64,000 nucleotides of DNA from Bryobacteraceae bacterium (GCA_026129905.1 JAHCHE010000001.1:186001-250000); one strand, 5' to 3'; counted from the stretch's first letter, positions 36,247-44,390 are shown. A program made the numbers and translations. Notes: generated by a model not told the origin, from the sequence alone.

Positions 36247-36275
36247 AAAAACCGGACAGGTTTTGGTCCGCACCT
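36247..36275. repeat. 29-bp direct repeat, copy 2
   Basis: Exact copy of 36111-36139, 136 bp away. It is followed at 36298-36313 by a small hairpin (CCCCAA-TCTC-TTGGGG) beside the terminal repeat. Confidence 0.8.
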
Positions 36276-36311
36276 ATGTCCTGAAATGCGCAAGATTCCC
36301 CAATCTCTTGG

Positions 36312-36333
36312 GGGGTATGTCAGGAGTTCTGAA
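36312..36333 (-). repeat. Right 22-bp terminal inverted repeat
   Basis: Exact reverse complement of 33734-33755; marks the right end of the element and the break in the FAD oxidoreductase stub. Confidence 0.85.
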
Positions 36334-36416
36334 CTTAGACTGAGTTGCCGCCGAATTTCGTTTGCAGCCACCATGCCCCCTATGCCGCCGCCAAGCACCA
36401 AGGCCGTTGATGTCAT
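36334..36416 (-). pseudogene. 5' stub of an FAD/NAD(P)-dependent oxidoreductase (sulfide:quinone-reductase-like)
   Basis: Only the N-terminus remains: TSTALVLGGGIGGMVAANEI, a perfect GxGxxG dinucleotide-binding fingerprint beginning at the first residues, as in sulfide:quinone reductases and related flavoproteins. After about 27 codons the frame enters the terminal repeat of the insertion element. The ribosome site GAGGGAGAGG is intact, and the ATG overlaps the stop of the preceding gene (ATGA). The remainder is not on the far side of the element, where tRNA-Phe lies, so the insertion came with a deletion. Sulfide oxidation is inferred from the neighbours. Confidence 0.65.
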
Positions 36417-36925
36417 CTTCGCCTCTCCCTCTTACGAACGGCCATGGGCTGAATCGGGCCCACCTCATTGTTCGCGTGCATCACCGTGATTAGGACCGTC
36501 TCTGGGCGAATCGCCCTTTCGACATCGCCGGCGCTCACCACGCCGTGCCCGTCGACGGGCAGATAGGTGATCTCGAATCCGTCCTGCCTGAGCCTCTCGC
36601 AGACCCCAGTCACGGCGGGATGCTCAATCTGGCTCGTGATGATGTGCTTGCCACGACCCCGCCGGGCGAGCGCGATACCCCGAATGGCATGGTTGTTGGA
36701 TTCAGTGCCGCCGCTGGTGAAGAGGACTTCGGCCGGCGTGCAGTTCAACAGGGCGGCTACCTGGGACCGTGCCGTTTCGACCGCCTCGCGGGTTTTCCGG
36801 CCGAACCAATGGAAACTGGACGGGTTGCCGAAGAGCTCTTCAAGATAGGGGCGCATCGCCTCGATCACCTCGGGGGCATGCGGGGTGGTGGCGTTGTAGT
36901 CCAGGTAAATCGGCTGGTTGGTCAA
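36413..36925 (-). pseudogene. Cysteine desulfurase (NifS/IscS type), C-terminal half deleted
   Basis: 170 codons, against about 380-400 for the family. The N-terminal half is normal: IYLDYNATTPHAPEVIEAMR, GNPSSFHWFGRKTREAVE, VLFTSGGTESNNHAIRG, TSQIEHPAVTGVCERLR (PLP-stacking His) and VMHANNEVGPIQPMA. The sequence then jumps to VRKRERRR and stops, directly on the ribosome site of the next gene. The PLP lysine (SxHK), active-site Cys loop and small domain are missing, so it cannot function. The join looks like a clean deletion of about 650 bp. It overlaps the upstream regulator by ATGA. Confidence 0.85.
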
Positions 36926-37611
36926 TCTCTCCTCCCGGCTTCTTGCTCTGCCACCACCGGCAGCCCTCTCGCCTGCCAGTCGGCGACGCCGTCTTCCAGC
37001 CGGAACGCAACATAGCCCCGGCCCCTCAGCATCTCCACCGCTTCCACGGCAAGCACGCAGTAGGGACCACGGCAGTAAGCCACAATCTCACGGTCGTGCG
37101 GCAGTTCGGCCAGGCGGCGTTCCAGTTCCTTCAAAGGGACGGACAAGGCGCCGGGCAAATGGCCAGCGGAGTACTCCTCGAGCGGCCGCACGTCCAGTAC
37201 GGTGACGGCGCCGTCCCGTACTTTGGTCAAAAGTTGTTCGCGGTCCACCGGCTGCAACCCTTGGCGGGCTTCCAGGAACCGGCGCGTGATCTCTCCGACC
37301 TCAGCCAACCGCGTCTCGGCCAAGGAACGAAGGGACCGGTAGAATTGGCACACCTGCTCGTCGGCTAGCCGGTAGGTCACGTACAGGCCGGCCTTTTCCG
37401 CCTCCACCAACCGGGCCTCGCGCAGCGCCTTCAGGTGTTGGGAAGTGTTGGCCAAGCCCAAGCCCGCCTCCTTAGCCAGGGCTTCCACGGTTCGAGGACC
37501 CTGGCAAAGCAGGTCCAGGAGTTCCAGCCGACTGGGGTTCGAGATGGCCTTGCCGATCCGAGCAAATTGCTCGTAGATGGCGGTTTTGAATCGTCGATTT
37601 CGGCTTGCCAT
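36922..37611 (-). CDS. ArsR-family repressor fused to a rhodanese domain
   Basis: 229 residues. Residues 10-110 are a winged-helix ArsR domain (ISNPSRLELLDLLCQGPRTV, recognition helix GLANTSQHLKALREARLVE). Residues 125-225 are a rhodanese domain with the PLEEYSAGHLPGALSVP motif and the active loop YCRGPYCVLAVEA, whose first Cys is the persulfide-forming residue. Such fusions sense reactive sulfur and control sulfide/thiosulfate detoxification genes. A palindromic operator lies over its own promoter, so it is probably autorepressed. Downstream are the broken desulfurase and flavoprotein, so its regulon here is largely gone. It appears intact. Confidence 0.85.
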   Translation of the reverse strand: MASRNRRFKTAIYEQFARIGKAISNPSRLELLDLLCQGPRTVEALAKEAGLGLANTSQHLKALREARLVEAEKAGLYVTYRLADEQVCQFYRSLRSLAETRLAEVGEITRRFLEARQGLQPVDREQLLTKVRDGAVTVLDVRPLEEYSAGHLPGALSVPLKELERRLAELPHDREIVAYCRGPYCVLAVEAVEMLRGRGYVAFRLEDGVADWQARGLPVVAEQEAGRRD

Positions 37612-37617
37612 GATTCC

Positions 37618-37659
37618 TTCAGTAATTTACAATCTACTGAAGTAATGATCCAGCGTCAA
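37618..37659 (-). promoter_or_regulatory. Promoter and palindromic operator of the ArsR-rhodanese gene
   Basis: Reading on the minus strand: -35 TTGACG (37654-37659), exact 17-nt spacer, -10 TAGATT (37631-37636). An inverted repeat TTCAGTA-N10-TACTGAA (37618-37624 and 37635-37641) overlaps the -10 and lies 7 bp from the start codon. This spacing and position suit an ArsR-family dimer that blocks polymerase. Confidence 0.7.
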
Positions 37660-37721
37660 GGGTCTTGTCCGGCCTTGATGCAAGTGATTGAAATCCGAGA
37701 GCATTACTGGTGATATCCCGA

Positions 37722-38519
37722 ATGTCGAACGATCAGAAGAACCTTCCGCTGCTTCAACATGCCCTGGACGCGCCGAGCGCGTTCACTCCAGAAAACCTGA
37801 TCGAGGCCGTGCGAACCGAGCGAGACCTTCCGCGGGATCCTGTACCCGAAGTTTGCGTCCTGGAATTCGATGGGGACTTGACCGACTGGCTTGTCGGGAC
37901 GGGCGTCGCCACGAGGTGGCACCCGTGGGCCTGCTTCCATACCTCCATGGAGACAGTGGAAGTGGACGGCGAACGCGTTGGTGTGATCTCTCGCACGATC
38001 GGCGGCCCATACGCGGTCCTCGTTGCTGAACAGCTCGCGGCTTCCGGTGTACGGGTGATTCTCGGACTGACATCGGCTGGACAAGTTTCCCCCGGATTGG
38101 AGATTCCAAGTCTCGTCATTCCGACGACGGCCATCCGGGATGAAGGGACCTCATACCACTACCTGCCGGCCGCGGAGAGCGCTGACGGCGATGCGGGACT
38201 CGCACTCGCTCTGCAGGCGGAGCTTGGCGGACTCGGTTTGCCGGTCGTTACTGGTCCAGTCTGGACGACGGACGCGCCTTACCGCGAGACCGCCGAGCAA
38301 TTGGCGCGGCACGCGAGAGATGGCGTTCTCGCGGTGGAGATGCAGGCGGCGTCGTTGTTCGCCTTTGGCGCCGCGCGTGGCGTCCGATGCGGCGTTGTCG
38401 CCCACGTCACAAACAGCGCCGAACATTCACTTGAAGATCAATTCGACAAAGGCACGCACGAGCTTGGATTTGAGATTCTGAAGTCCATGTACCGGGCCGG
38501 CAAGAGATTCTCCTGGTGA
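37722..38519 (+). CDS. Nucleoside phosphorylase (uridine/purine phosphorylase superfamily)
   Basis: 265 residues of the PNP_UDP_1 fold. Key stretches are VGVISRTIGGPYAVLVAEQL (phosphate-binding), VRVILGLTSAGQVSPGLEIP, SLVIPTTAIRDEGTSYHYLP and LAVEMQAASLFAFGAARGV, where ExExAx2 is the ribose/base-binding motif of the family. It cleaves a nucleoside with phosphate; the exact base is undetermined, with uridine-phosphorylase-like being most likely. The start ATG 37722 is chosen; a GTG at 37710 is in frame, and neither has a strong ribosome site. It is divergent from the ArsR-rhodanese gene, whose operator lies about 80 bp upstream. Confidence 0.8.
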   Translation: MSNDQKNLPLLQHALDAPSAFTPENLIEAVRTERDLPRDPVPEVCVLEFDGDLTDWLVGTGVATRWHPWACFHTSMETVEVDGERVGVISRTIGGPYAVLVAEQLAASGVRVILGLTSAGQVSPGLEIPSLVIPTTAIRDEGTSYHYLPAAESADGDAGLALALQAELGGLGLPVVTGPVWTTDAPYRETAEQLARHARDGVLAVEMQAASLFAFGAARGVRCGVVAHVTNSAEHSLEDQFDKGTHELGFEILKSMYRAGKRFSW

Positions 38520-38718
38520 ATAGCGATCAAGCGGATCGGCAGGGCGTCTGGAATCAACCAGAGAGCCATACCTGGCTGGCTGCGCGCTGTCTGGTTGACG
38601 GTGATGCTCTATGCGCTGCTTCAGTTGCTCGTGGCGGGGTTGCATCTGCACCGCGTTCCCGGCTACACATCGGTGTTTCTTTGGGCGAGAATTGTTTCTT
38701 TTAACATAGTAGTTCTAG
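38520..38718. other. Intergenic stretch with a short hydrophobic frame, no confident gene
   Basis: After the phosphorylase stop there is a frame on the plus strand encoding two hydrophobic stretches (LYALLQLLVAGLHLH and VSFNIVVLVLAVYS) with no ribosome site and no recognisable homology. It may be a remnant of a membrane protein cut by the adjacent IS701-type fragment. Nothing else is seen here. Confidence 0.4.
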
Positions 38719-39110
38719 TACTGGCTGTCTACTCTGCCGCCGCGGACCCAACGGACCGCGCTGGTGCGGCTGGCACAACACCGCTGGATTATCGAGCCCC
38801 GATTACGAGAGCTCAAACAGGAACTCGGGCTGGGACATTATGAGGGCCGCGGCTGGGGAGGATTCCATCATCACGCCACGCTCTGCATTGCGGCCTACGG
38901 GTACCTGGTGATCGAACGGACCCGTTATTCCCCCTCGGCCCGCGCCGGCCGATTGGAGCTATGCACGGCGAGGATTCCGCCCGAGTTCCAGCCCCGCGGC
39001 TCGCCGCGTGCGGCCGAACCGCATAATCCGCAGTCCATTGCCACGCTTCGCATCAAGATCGCGCGCGCCCTGATTCGGCAGCTCCCTTGCTGCCCTTTGT
39101 GTTGCACGTT
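38719..39110 (+). pseudogene. IS701-family transposase, C-terminal remnant
   Basis: About 130 codons. YWLSTLPPRTQRTALVRLAQ, HRWIIEPRLRELKQELGLGH, YEGRGWGGFHHHATLCIAAY and GYLVIERTRYSPSARAGRLE form the C-terminal catalytic half (with the ELKQELGLGHYEGR segment carrying the third acidic residue) of IS701-type DDE transposases. A stop immediately precedes the tyrosine, and the N-terminal two thirds are missing, so only the tail remains. No terminal repeats can be assigned. Confidence 0.75.
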
Positions 39111-39149
39111 TCGTGATAACACGGTAGTGCTAGTCGCCGGCAGCCGGCG

Positions 39150-40838
39150 CTACCTTGCCGTGAATCGGGGCCAGCGGATCTGTACGCCTTGGCGCTCGAT
39201 CTCGCGCTGAAAATCGCCGAGCCGCGACGCGGTGTTGCGCACGCCGCGCGGCGTCTGCCCGGGACGGAGGCACCACGCCGCCAGCAGGCCCGCCGCTTCG
39301 CCGATATTCCACTCTACCGGGTGCAGACGGTAGCAGCCGTTCGTGATGTGAGTAACGCCGAGGTTCTTCGCCGCCGGTAGTAGGTTCTCCGTCCGTTGAG
39401 GGATCAGCGCGCCAAGAGGGATCTCGAACGGGAGTGAACTCACGTCGATGTAGTTGTCGCCGCCGGTAGACGGGTGGAGGTCGATGCGATAGCTGCCCAC
39501 GCCGACGGAATCCGGGAACGACGCCGCCGTCAGCTCGTCCTTCGGGCGTCTGGTGATCTTCGCGCGCTGGTCCGCGCCGACGTGCTCCTCCAGGACGGTG
39601 AATTCGGCTTTGATCCGCCGCGCCTCGCGGATGTACGGGTACTTCGCGAGCCCGTCCGGCGTGCCGGTGAGGTCGCCACGCAGCCGCAGTCCGGGCCAGC
39701 CAGCCTTACCGTCCGGACGGGGCGCTTCCGTCTGCATCCAGTAGAAGAGCGAGAGGCTCAACTGGCGGGCCCGCCGGAGGTGGCGCCGCGCTTCCTCCTC
39801 GCTGACCTCGATTACATTGCCCAGCCAATAGTCGTTCTGGGGCCAGTTCACAAGGCAGACGTCACCGCGGTACGTTCCCGGCGCGAAATTCGCGGTGTCG
39901 ATCAGCCGCCGGTACAGCCACAGTCCGCCGTCGCCTTCCGGGCCGGTTTGGCGCGGATCGAAACTGTGCGTGCGCGGCTGGAGCGTGATCGGGTGCGTGT
40001 TTTCCCAACTCAGCAGTCTGCCCGGCCAAGGCGGCGTGAGCCTCGGAACGTAGTCGCGCCAGAAGTCGTACTCTTCGGGCTTGTCGATCGTGTGATTCTC
40101 GCCCTCAAGGTGGTCCATCACGAAGCAACAGGTGATGGCCTGCATGTTGCCGGGCTGCGGTTCGCTCTTGGCGTGGAGTTCGCCCGTCTGCTTCTGGGAT
40201 TCAGCGCCGGTGATGTACTCCGTCTTGGTCATCGGCAGCAGATCGCCGGTTTCGGTGGCGTCGATGAAGTAATCCGCCGCCAATTCGAGGGTCCGGTTTT
40301 CGCGGAGATCCCGCACGGTGAGGGATTCGACTCGGTCCCCGGCAACTGTCGCCGAAACCGGCTTGTGCTCCCGCAGGATCGTCAGCCATCCGTTGCTGAC
40401 CCAGGGCGCGAGCATCGATTCCAGCACGGCCAGCCCGACTCTCGGCTCGTGGCAGAGCCGCGACACGGAACAATTGCCCGGATCGAACTCCGGCGCCCGC
40501 AGGCTCTCCACCGTCAGGGCGTAGTGATCGCGATAGTAGGCGCGGATGTTGTTTCGATAGGCATGGTAGGAGCGCGTCGTCCCGGTCTGTTCTACCCACG
40601 GGTGCTCGTCCGGAGGCACGGCTTGCTGCGTGAGCTGACCGCCGATCCAATCGGTCTCCTCTGTCATGACGACGCGCGCGCCGTTGCGGGCCAGCGCCAG
40701 CGCGGCTGCGCAGCCACCCACGCCGCCGCCGGCGATCGCCACATCCGCTTTCCATTCCCGTGCGCGGCCGATCAGCCGCGCCGCGCCGAAACCGCCCGCC
40801 AGCCGGACGCTCGTCTTGATCCATTCCCTGCGGCGCAT
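39150..40838 (-). CDS. Exported FAD-dependent oxidoreductase (PF12831-like)
   Basis: 562 residues. The start MRRREWIKTSVRLAGGFGAA is a twin-arginine-type signal; upstream codons in the same frame are rejected because they would precede it. The dinucleotide fold ADVAIAGGGVGGCAAALALA and the segment TDWIGGQLTQQAVPPDEHPW follow directly, the latter a hallmark of the FAD_oxidored family. The ring YFIDATETGDLLPM and NLLPAAKNLGVTHITNGCYR complete the FAD site. Relatives are secreted oxidoreductases in carbohydrate-degrading bacteria, with unknown substrate. It lies beside carbohydrate genes. Confidence 0.8.
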   Translation of the reverse strand: MRRREWIKTSVRLAGGFGAARLIGRAREWKADVAIAGGGVGGCAAALALARNGARVVMTEETDWIGGQLTQQAVPPDEHPWVEQTGTTRSYHAYRNNIRAYYRDHYALTVESLRAPEFDPGNCSVSRLCHEPRVGLAVLESMLAPWVSNGWLTILREHKPVSATVAGDRVESLTVRDLRENRTLELAADYFIDATETGDLLPMTKTEYITGAESQKQTGELHAKSEPQPGNMQAITCCFVMDHLEGENHTIDKPEEYDFWRDYVPRLTPPWPGRLLSWENTHPITLQPRTHSFDPRQTGPEGDGGLWLYRRLIDTANFAPGTYRGDVCLVNWPQNDYWLGNVIEVSEEEARRHLRRARQLSLSLFYWMQTEAPRPDGKAGWPGLRLRGDLTGTPDGLAKYPYIREARRIKAEFTVLEEHVGADQRAKITRRPKDELTAASFPDSVGVGSYRIDLHPSTGGDNYIDVSSLPFEIPLGALIPQRTENLLPAAKNLGVTHITNGCYRLHPVEWNIGEAAGLLAAWCLRPGQTPRGVRNTASRLGDFQREIERQGVQIRWPRFTAR

Positions 40839-40977
40839 GTTTGTTCCCCAACAATGGTGCCCCGCGCCACAGGGAGCCGTCAACCGGGATCGTCGCAACC
40901 AGCCCTCGCAGCCGCGCGTCTGTTGAGCTATCCTGCAATCAATCGCTTCTTTCTCTGGGCTTTCGTCGGGGTCGGTC

Positions 40978-41586
40978 ATGGCATCGATGCACCTGTTGGA
41001 GCGCGTCGCCGCAGGCGTTCTTCTGCTCGCTTCCGCGCCTCTGCTGGCGGCGGCCGCGATAGCGATCCGCGTTCTCTCCCGGCGCTCACCGTTGGTGGCC
41101 CATCGCCGCGTGGGCTGGCTAGGCGAGCCGTTCTGGATGCTGAAGCTCCGCACCATGTGGCCTTCAACGCCGCCCGCGACTCGCTCGCGAGCGCTGGTAG
41201 AACGGGTGTCAACCGCCCCGCCGCCGGACGGAAAGCGCCGCTTCGATCCGCGCGTGACCTGCCGTTTCGCGGCCTGGTGCCGCACCTATTCCATCGATGA
41301 GCTGCCGCAACTTTGGCACGTCGCGCGGGGCCAGATGTCCCTGGTCGGGCCGCGGCCGCTCACGCAGGCGGAAATCGATCGCTACTACGCCGGCATCGCC
41401 GCGGAAGTCCTTCAGCTCCGGCCGGGCATGACGGGCCTTTGGCAAGTGCTCGGGCGGAACGAACTGACGTACCGCCGGCGTCGTCGTCTCGATCTCTTTC
41501 TTGTTCGCCGTTACTCGCTGAGGCTGTACTGGTGGATCCTGGCGCGCACGCCGCCCCGGGTGTTAAGCGGCTCGGGCGCCTGGTAG
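40978..41586 (+). CDS. Bacterial sugar transferase (initiating glycosyl-phosphate transferase)
   Basis: 202 residues, the catalytic core of the WbaP/PglC group. The N-terminal reentrant membrane helix (LERVAAGVLLLASAPLLAAA) is followed by EPFWMLKLRTM, then YSIDELPQLWHVARGQMSLV and GPRPLTQAEIDRY (D-E and P-R-P motifs), and LRPGMTGLWQVLGRNELTY. It transfers a sugar-1-phosphate to undecaprenyl phosphate, the first step in glycan assembly. It is divergent from the FAD oxidoreductase. No polymerase or glycosyltransferase cluster is adjacent, so it may be an orphan. Confidence 0.85.
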   Translation: MASMHLLERVAAGVLLLASAPLLAAAAIAIRVLSRRSPLVAHRRVGWLGEPFWMLKLRTMWPSTPPATRSRALVERVSTAPPPDGKRRFDPRVTCRFAAWCRTYSIDELPQLWHVARGQMSLVGPRPLTQAEIDRYYAGIAAEVLQLRPGMTGLWQVLGRNELTYRRRRRLDLFLVRRYSLRLYWWILARTPPRVLSGSGAW

Positions 41587-41589
41587 GGC

Positions 41590-42345
41590 TCAGCCCAGCG
41601 TGATTTCCAGCTTCGTCACCGAGACCGGCGGGAACCGGTGAACGATCGCGCCGCCCTTCGGCGCGGCGGTCGCTTCTTTCGGCATAACCGCCGCGGGCGC
41701 CTGGAAGCTGTTGTGCGCGCGCGCGTCGGTCGCCGCCAGCGTCACCACTCGCGCCGACTGCGCGGCCGCCCCGCGGATCGCGATTTCCGCTTCGCGCGGC
41801 TGGTCGAAGCTCGGATTGGCGACCGTCAGCGTCAACCGTCTTCCGTTCCGTGAAGCCGAACCGTGCAAGCCCGCGAGCGTCGCCGGCTGCTCGTAGCGTC
41901 CTCGGGCGTGAAGTTGCCTCCGCAGACTGGTATCGTACGTCTGAGGGCCGTCGCGCCGCGCGTTCTTCGGCCGCTCCGGCGAATCCACCCGGAAGTTGGT
42001 GCGCGTCGGCCGCTTCTCGCGCGGGCCGACGCCATCCCGCCAATCGTACTGGTCGGCAAAGCAGCCGCCCGGCCAGCGGATGACGCCCGGCTTGGTCTTG
42101 GCCAGGGCATCCACCAGATGCTTGCGGAGCCCGCCGATGTTCGGGACGCTCGACTTCTCTCCTACCCAGATCCCGTCGTAAACGCCGCCGCCAGGTGCTC
42201 GACAAAGGCCATAGAGTTCCGGCGCGATCGTACCGATCGGCTCGCCGGTGAGGATCTCGATGCGGGAGTCGGTTCGCTGGGCGCGCAGACCGGCCGCCCA
42301 GGCGCCGGCCGCCGCTGCTGTCAAGAAGCTTCTCCGGGTGCTCAT
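41590..42345 (-). pseudogene. GH51 alpha-L-arabinofuranosidase with in-frame loss of the catalytic core
   Basis: 251 codons, where the family has about 500. A twin-arginine-like signal ([19 protein letters not shown]) and the GH51 N-terminus are present ([54 protein letters not shown]). At about residue 139 (near base 41925) it jumps from GPQTYD to a C-terminal beta-sandwich ([54 protein letters not shown]). Both catalytic glutamates lie in the missing segment, so hydrolysis is impossible. The frame is nevertheless kept. A good GAGGGGAAA ribosome site precedes the ATG. Confidence 0.75.
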
Positions 42346-42545
42346 CGTTTCCCCTCGACGGGACTGTGATACGCCGTCTCGGCGTGGATGAAAGCGCTTA
42401 CCCCCGCGGCGAAAGCGAAGCCCAGCGCTACGCGATCCGGAATCCCCCCTGGTATAGCGAAGCACCTGACCGACGTGGAGCTTCTCTGCACTACATTTAG
42501 AACTGGGCTGGCGGATGCAATCCGGCCGGCAAACGCGAGACGCCA
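42346..42545. other. Intergenic stretch, small hairpin only
   Basis: 200 bp between the broken GH51 gene and the next plus-strand frame. The only structure seen is a small hairpin ACGCCG-TCT-CGGCGT (42371-42385). No promoter or gene is recognised. Confidence 0.4.
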
Positions 42546-43205
42546 TTGCAGCGGGTAGGCGATCTAAAGATCGATCAGGATCTGCAATTCGAGGGAGCCG
42601 AGCTGCGAATCGAGCGCCTCGCATGGTGTCTGATGCTGCTGATCGTCGTGGCTGCCATGCTCGGGCTTTTTGGCACGGGGCTGCTGAATCGATCAAGTGC
42701 TTATGCGACAGGCATCGAATTACGCTACTCACGTTTCGGGCGCATGAATAGCGCAACTGCTCTTGAGATCACAGCCTCGCCGGAGATGGCGCAAGACGGG
42801 CTTGTGAAGGTATGGCTAGCCCGGGAGTACGCAGCGTCTATTGCGAAGCGTCTGTCATGGAAGCAAGTAGCGCTGCACCTGCTGGGCATTGATTCCTCAT
42901 TCCGCCGCCAGGCTCGCGTCCGGCACGTCGATGAACAATACTGGCGGTCGCTGCGGACTTGGCCGCGGAGGAACCATCGGCCACAGTTTGGCTCCGGGCG
43001 CTTCGCGCACTGGATGATGCCGGCGACCTCGCGGGCGAACTCCTATCAAATGACGGTCTCTTCGCTCACTGATTCACCCGAACCCGCGCAGGATCTCTTC
43101 GTGCGGAATGCCCTCGCCGCGAGCCAGAGACGCGCGGGCGCGATCGAGCGCCGCCGCGGTCTCGGCCGTGATCTCTTCCTCTTCCACCGAAGCCAGGGCC
43201 AGTGA
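42546..43205 (+). CDS. Single-helix membrane protein, probably with an unnatural C-terminus
   Basis: 219 codons from a TTG. The first 95 residues look genuine: [20 protein letters not shown], one membrane helix ([20 protein letters not shown]), then a beta segment ([20 protein letters not shown] ... [16 protein letters not shown]). I have seen this N-terminal pattern in small uncharacterised membrane proteins. Beyond that the translation becomes R/W/P-rich and loses a coding look. Over 42939-43072 a different plus frame reads more like protein ([20 protein letters not shown], then [20 protein letters not shown]), ending in TGA at 43070-43072. The gene is therefore probably truncated and joined to debris of another gene. 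Confidence 0.4.
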   Translation: MQRVGDLKIDQDLQFEGAELRIERLAWCLMLLIVVAAMLGLFGTGLLNRSSAYATGIELRYSRFGRMNSATALEITASPEMAQDGLVKVWLAREYAASIAKRLSWKQVALHLLGIDSSFRRQARVRHVDEQYWRSLRTWPRRNHRPQFGSGRFAHWMMPATSRANSYQMTVSSLTDSPEPAQDLFVRNALAASQRRAGAIERRRGLGRDLFLFHRSQGQ

Positions 43206-43271
43206 GCGCGCCAGGCTGGTGGGACCGGGCAACATCGTAAAGCTCCGTCGCGCTCGCGCAAGCCAGCGCAT
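43074..43271 (-). CDS. Possible small antitoxin-like protein, or its remnant
   Basis: 65 codons, with the convincing part at the end: [20 protein letters not shown] followed by [20 protein letters not shown]. Short acidic-helical tails with a [14 protein letters not shown]-like ending occur in small antitoxin-type proteins of many bacteria. The N-terminal half does not look like a folded domain, and no toxin gene is adjacent. It overlaps the tail of the preceding plus-strand frame, which I believe is not real there. Confidence 0.25.
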   Translation of the reverse strand: MRWLARARRSFTMLPGPTSLARSLALASVEEEEITAETAAALDRARASLARGEGIPHEEILRGFG

Positions 43272-43406
43272 AGGCGGAGACGACGATCATCTGGATCGGC
43301 GAGTACCTTGCGGAGCCGGACACGGAGCTCCCCGAGATCGAAAGTGCCGCCCGCGTCCGGGAAGCGGCCGGCCAGCCACTTCCGCTAATAATGGTTTAAG
43401 GCGCAA
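43272..43406. other. Intergenic stretch upstream of UDP-glucuronate decarboxylase
   Basis: 135 bp. A minus-strand frame here has some coding character but no start or recognisable homology, probably more gene debris. TAATAAT at 43386-43392 could be part of a promoter for the next gene, but no -35 is evident. Confidence 0.3.
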
Positions 43407-44366
43407 ATGAGAGGGAAACGGGTTCTTGTGACGGGCGGAGCGGGCTTTCTGGGCAGCCATCTGTGCGACCGCCTGCTGGCGGAAGGCGCGGAGGTGCTTT
43501 GTCTGGACAACTTCTTCACCGGCGCCAAGCGGAACATCGCGCATCTTCTCGGCAACGACCGGTTCGAGGTGATCCGCCACGACGTCGTGCAGCCGATCTT
43601 CCTCGAGGTGGATCAGATTTACAACTTCGCCTGTCCGGCTTCGCCCGTCCACTACCAATACAACCCGGTAAAGACCGTGAAGACGAACGTCATGGGCGCC
43701 ATCCACATGCTCGGCCTCGCCAAGCGCGTGAAGGCGAGGATCCTGCAGGCGTCCACTTCCGAGGTTTATGGCGATCCGCTCGAGCACCCGCAGAAGGAGA
43801 GCTACTGGGGACACGTCAACCCCATCGGACTGCGAAGCTGCTACGACGAAGGCAAGCGCGTGGCCGAAACGCTGATGATGGACTATCACCGGCAGAACAA
43901 CGTGGACGTAAAGATCGTTCGCATCTTCAACACCTACGGCCCGCGAATGGCGGTGTCCGACGGCCGGGTGGTCAGCAACTTCATCGTCCAGGCGCTGCGC
44001 AACGAACCGATCACCATCTACGGCGACGGCAGCCACACCCGTTCGTTCTGTTTCGTGTCCGACCTCATCGAGGGGTGCGTTCGAATGATGAACTCCGAGG
44101 GATTCACCGGCCCGGTCAACCTCGGCAACCCCGGCGAATTCTCTATCCGAGAGCTTGCCGAGATCGTCGTTCGCCTGACCGGATCGAAATCCGAAGTGAT
44201 ACGAAAGCCGCTGCCGCAGGACGATCCGGAGCAGCGCAAGCCGGACATTTCCCTCGCCCATGAGAAACTCAAATGGCAGCCGAAGGTGAACCTGGAAGAA
44301 GGCTTGCGGCAAACGATCGAATACTTTGAGCGGGTGATTCCGACGGCGGCGCCGGCGGCCGTATAG
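43407..44366 (+). CDS. uxs: UDP-glucuronate decarboxylase (UDP-xylose synthase)
   Basis: 319 residues of the extended short-chain dehydrogenase family. The NAD motif is [19 protein letters not shown], and the catalytic Ser/Thr is in [32 protein letters not shown] gives the YxxxK pair. [20 protein letters not shown] and [20 protein letters not shown] are typical of UXS, which converts UDP-glucuronate to UDP-xylose by oxidation, decarboxylation and reduction. The product feeds surface glycans. The start ATG 43407 is followed immediately by the NAD motif, as expected. The FmdB gene begins 24 bp after its stop. Confidence 0.9.
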   Translation: MRGKRVLVTGGAGFLGSHLCDRLLAEGAEVLCLDNFFTGAKRNIAHLLGNDRFEVIRHDVVQPIFLEVDQIYNFACPASPVHYQYNPVKTVKTNVMGAIHMLGLAKRVKARILQASTSEVYGDPLEHPQKESYWGHVNPIGLRSCYDEGKRVAETLMMDYHRQNNVDVKIVRIFNTYGPRMAVSDGRVVSNFIVQALRNEPITIYGDGSHTRSFCFVSDLIEGCVRMMNSEGFTGPVNLGNPGEFSIRELAEIVVRLTGSKSEVIRKPLPQDDPEQRKPDISLAHEKLKWQPKVNLEEGLRQTIEYFERVIPTAAPAAV

Positions 44367-44390
44367 GCGGGAGGCAGCAGGTTCAGAACA

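Larger units (their letters stand above)
33734..36333. mobile_element. 2.6-kb insertion element with 22-bp inverted ends, degenerate
   Basis: The segment is bounded by perfect 22-bp inverted repeats at 33734-33755 and 36312-36333 and contains one transposase-type gene on the minus strand, now broken. Its right end cuts the 5' stub of an FAD oxidoreductase, and its left end lies 20 bp from tRNA-Phe. The sequence CTTA occurs beside both ends and could be the remnant of a target duplication, but the outermost bases do not match exactly. A shorter 13-bp motif (AAACCTGTCCGGT) also occurs inverted inside each end, suggesting nested or related elements. Confidence 0.7.

Noticed and set aside
36111-36275. 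Two 29-bp direct repeats considered as a CRISPR remnant
   Set aside because: Only two copies, 107 bp apart, next to transposon ends and sharing their core with the opposite end; no cas genes.
38595-38843. 83-codon hydrophobic frame as a membrane protein gene
   Set aside because: No ribosome site or homology, and its second half runs in the wrong frame through the IS701-type fragment.
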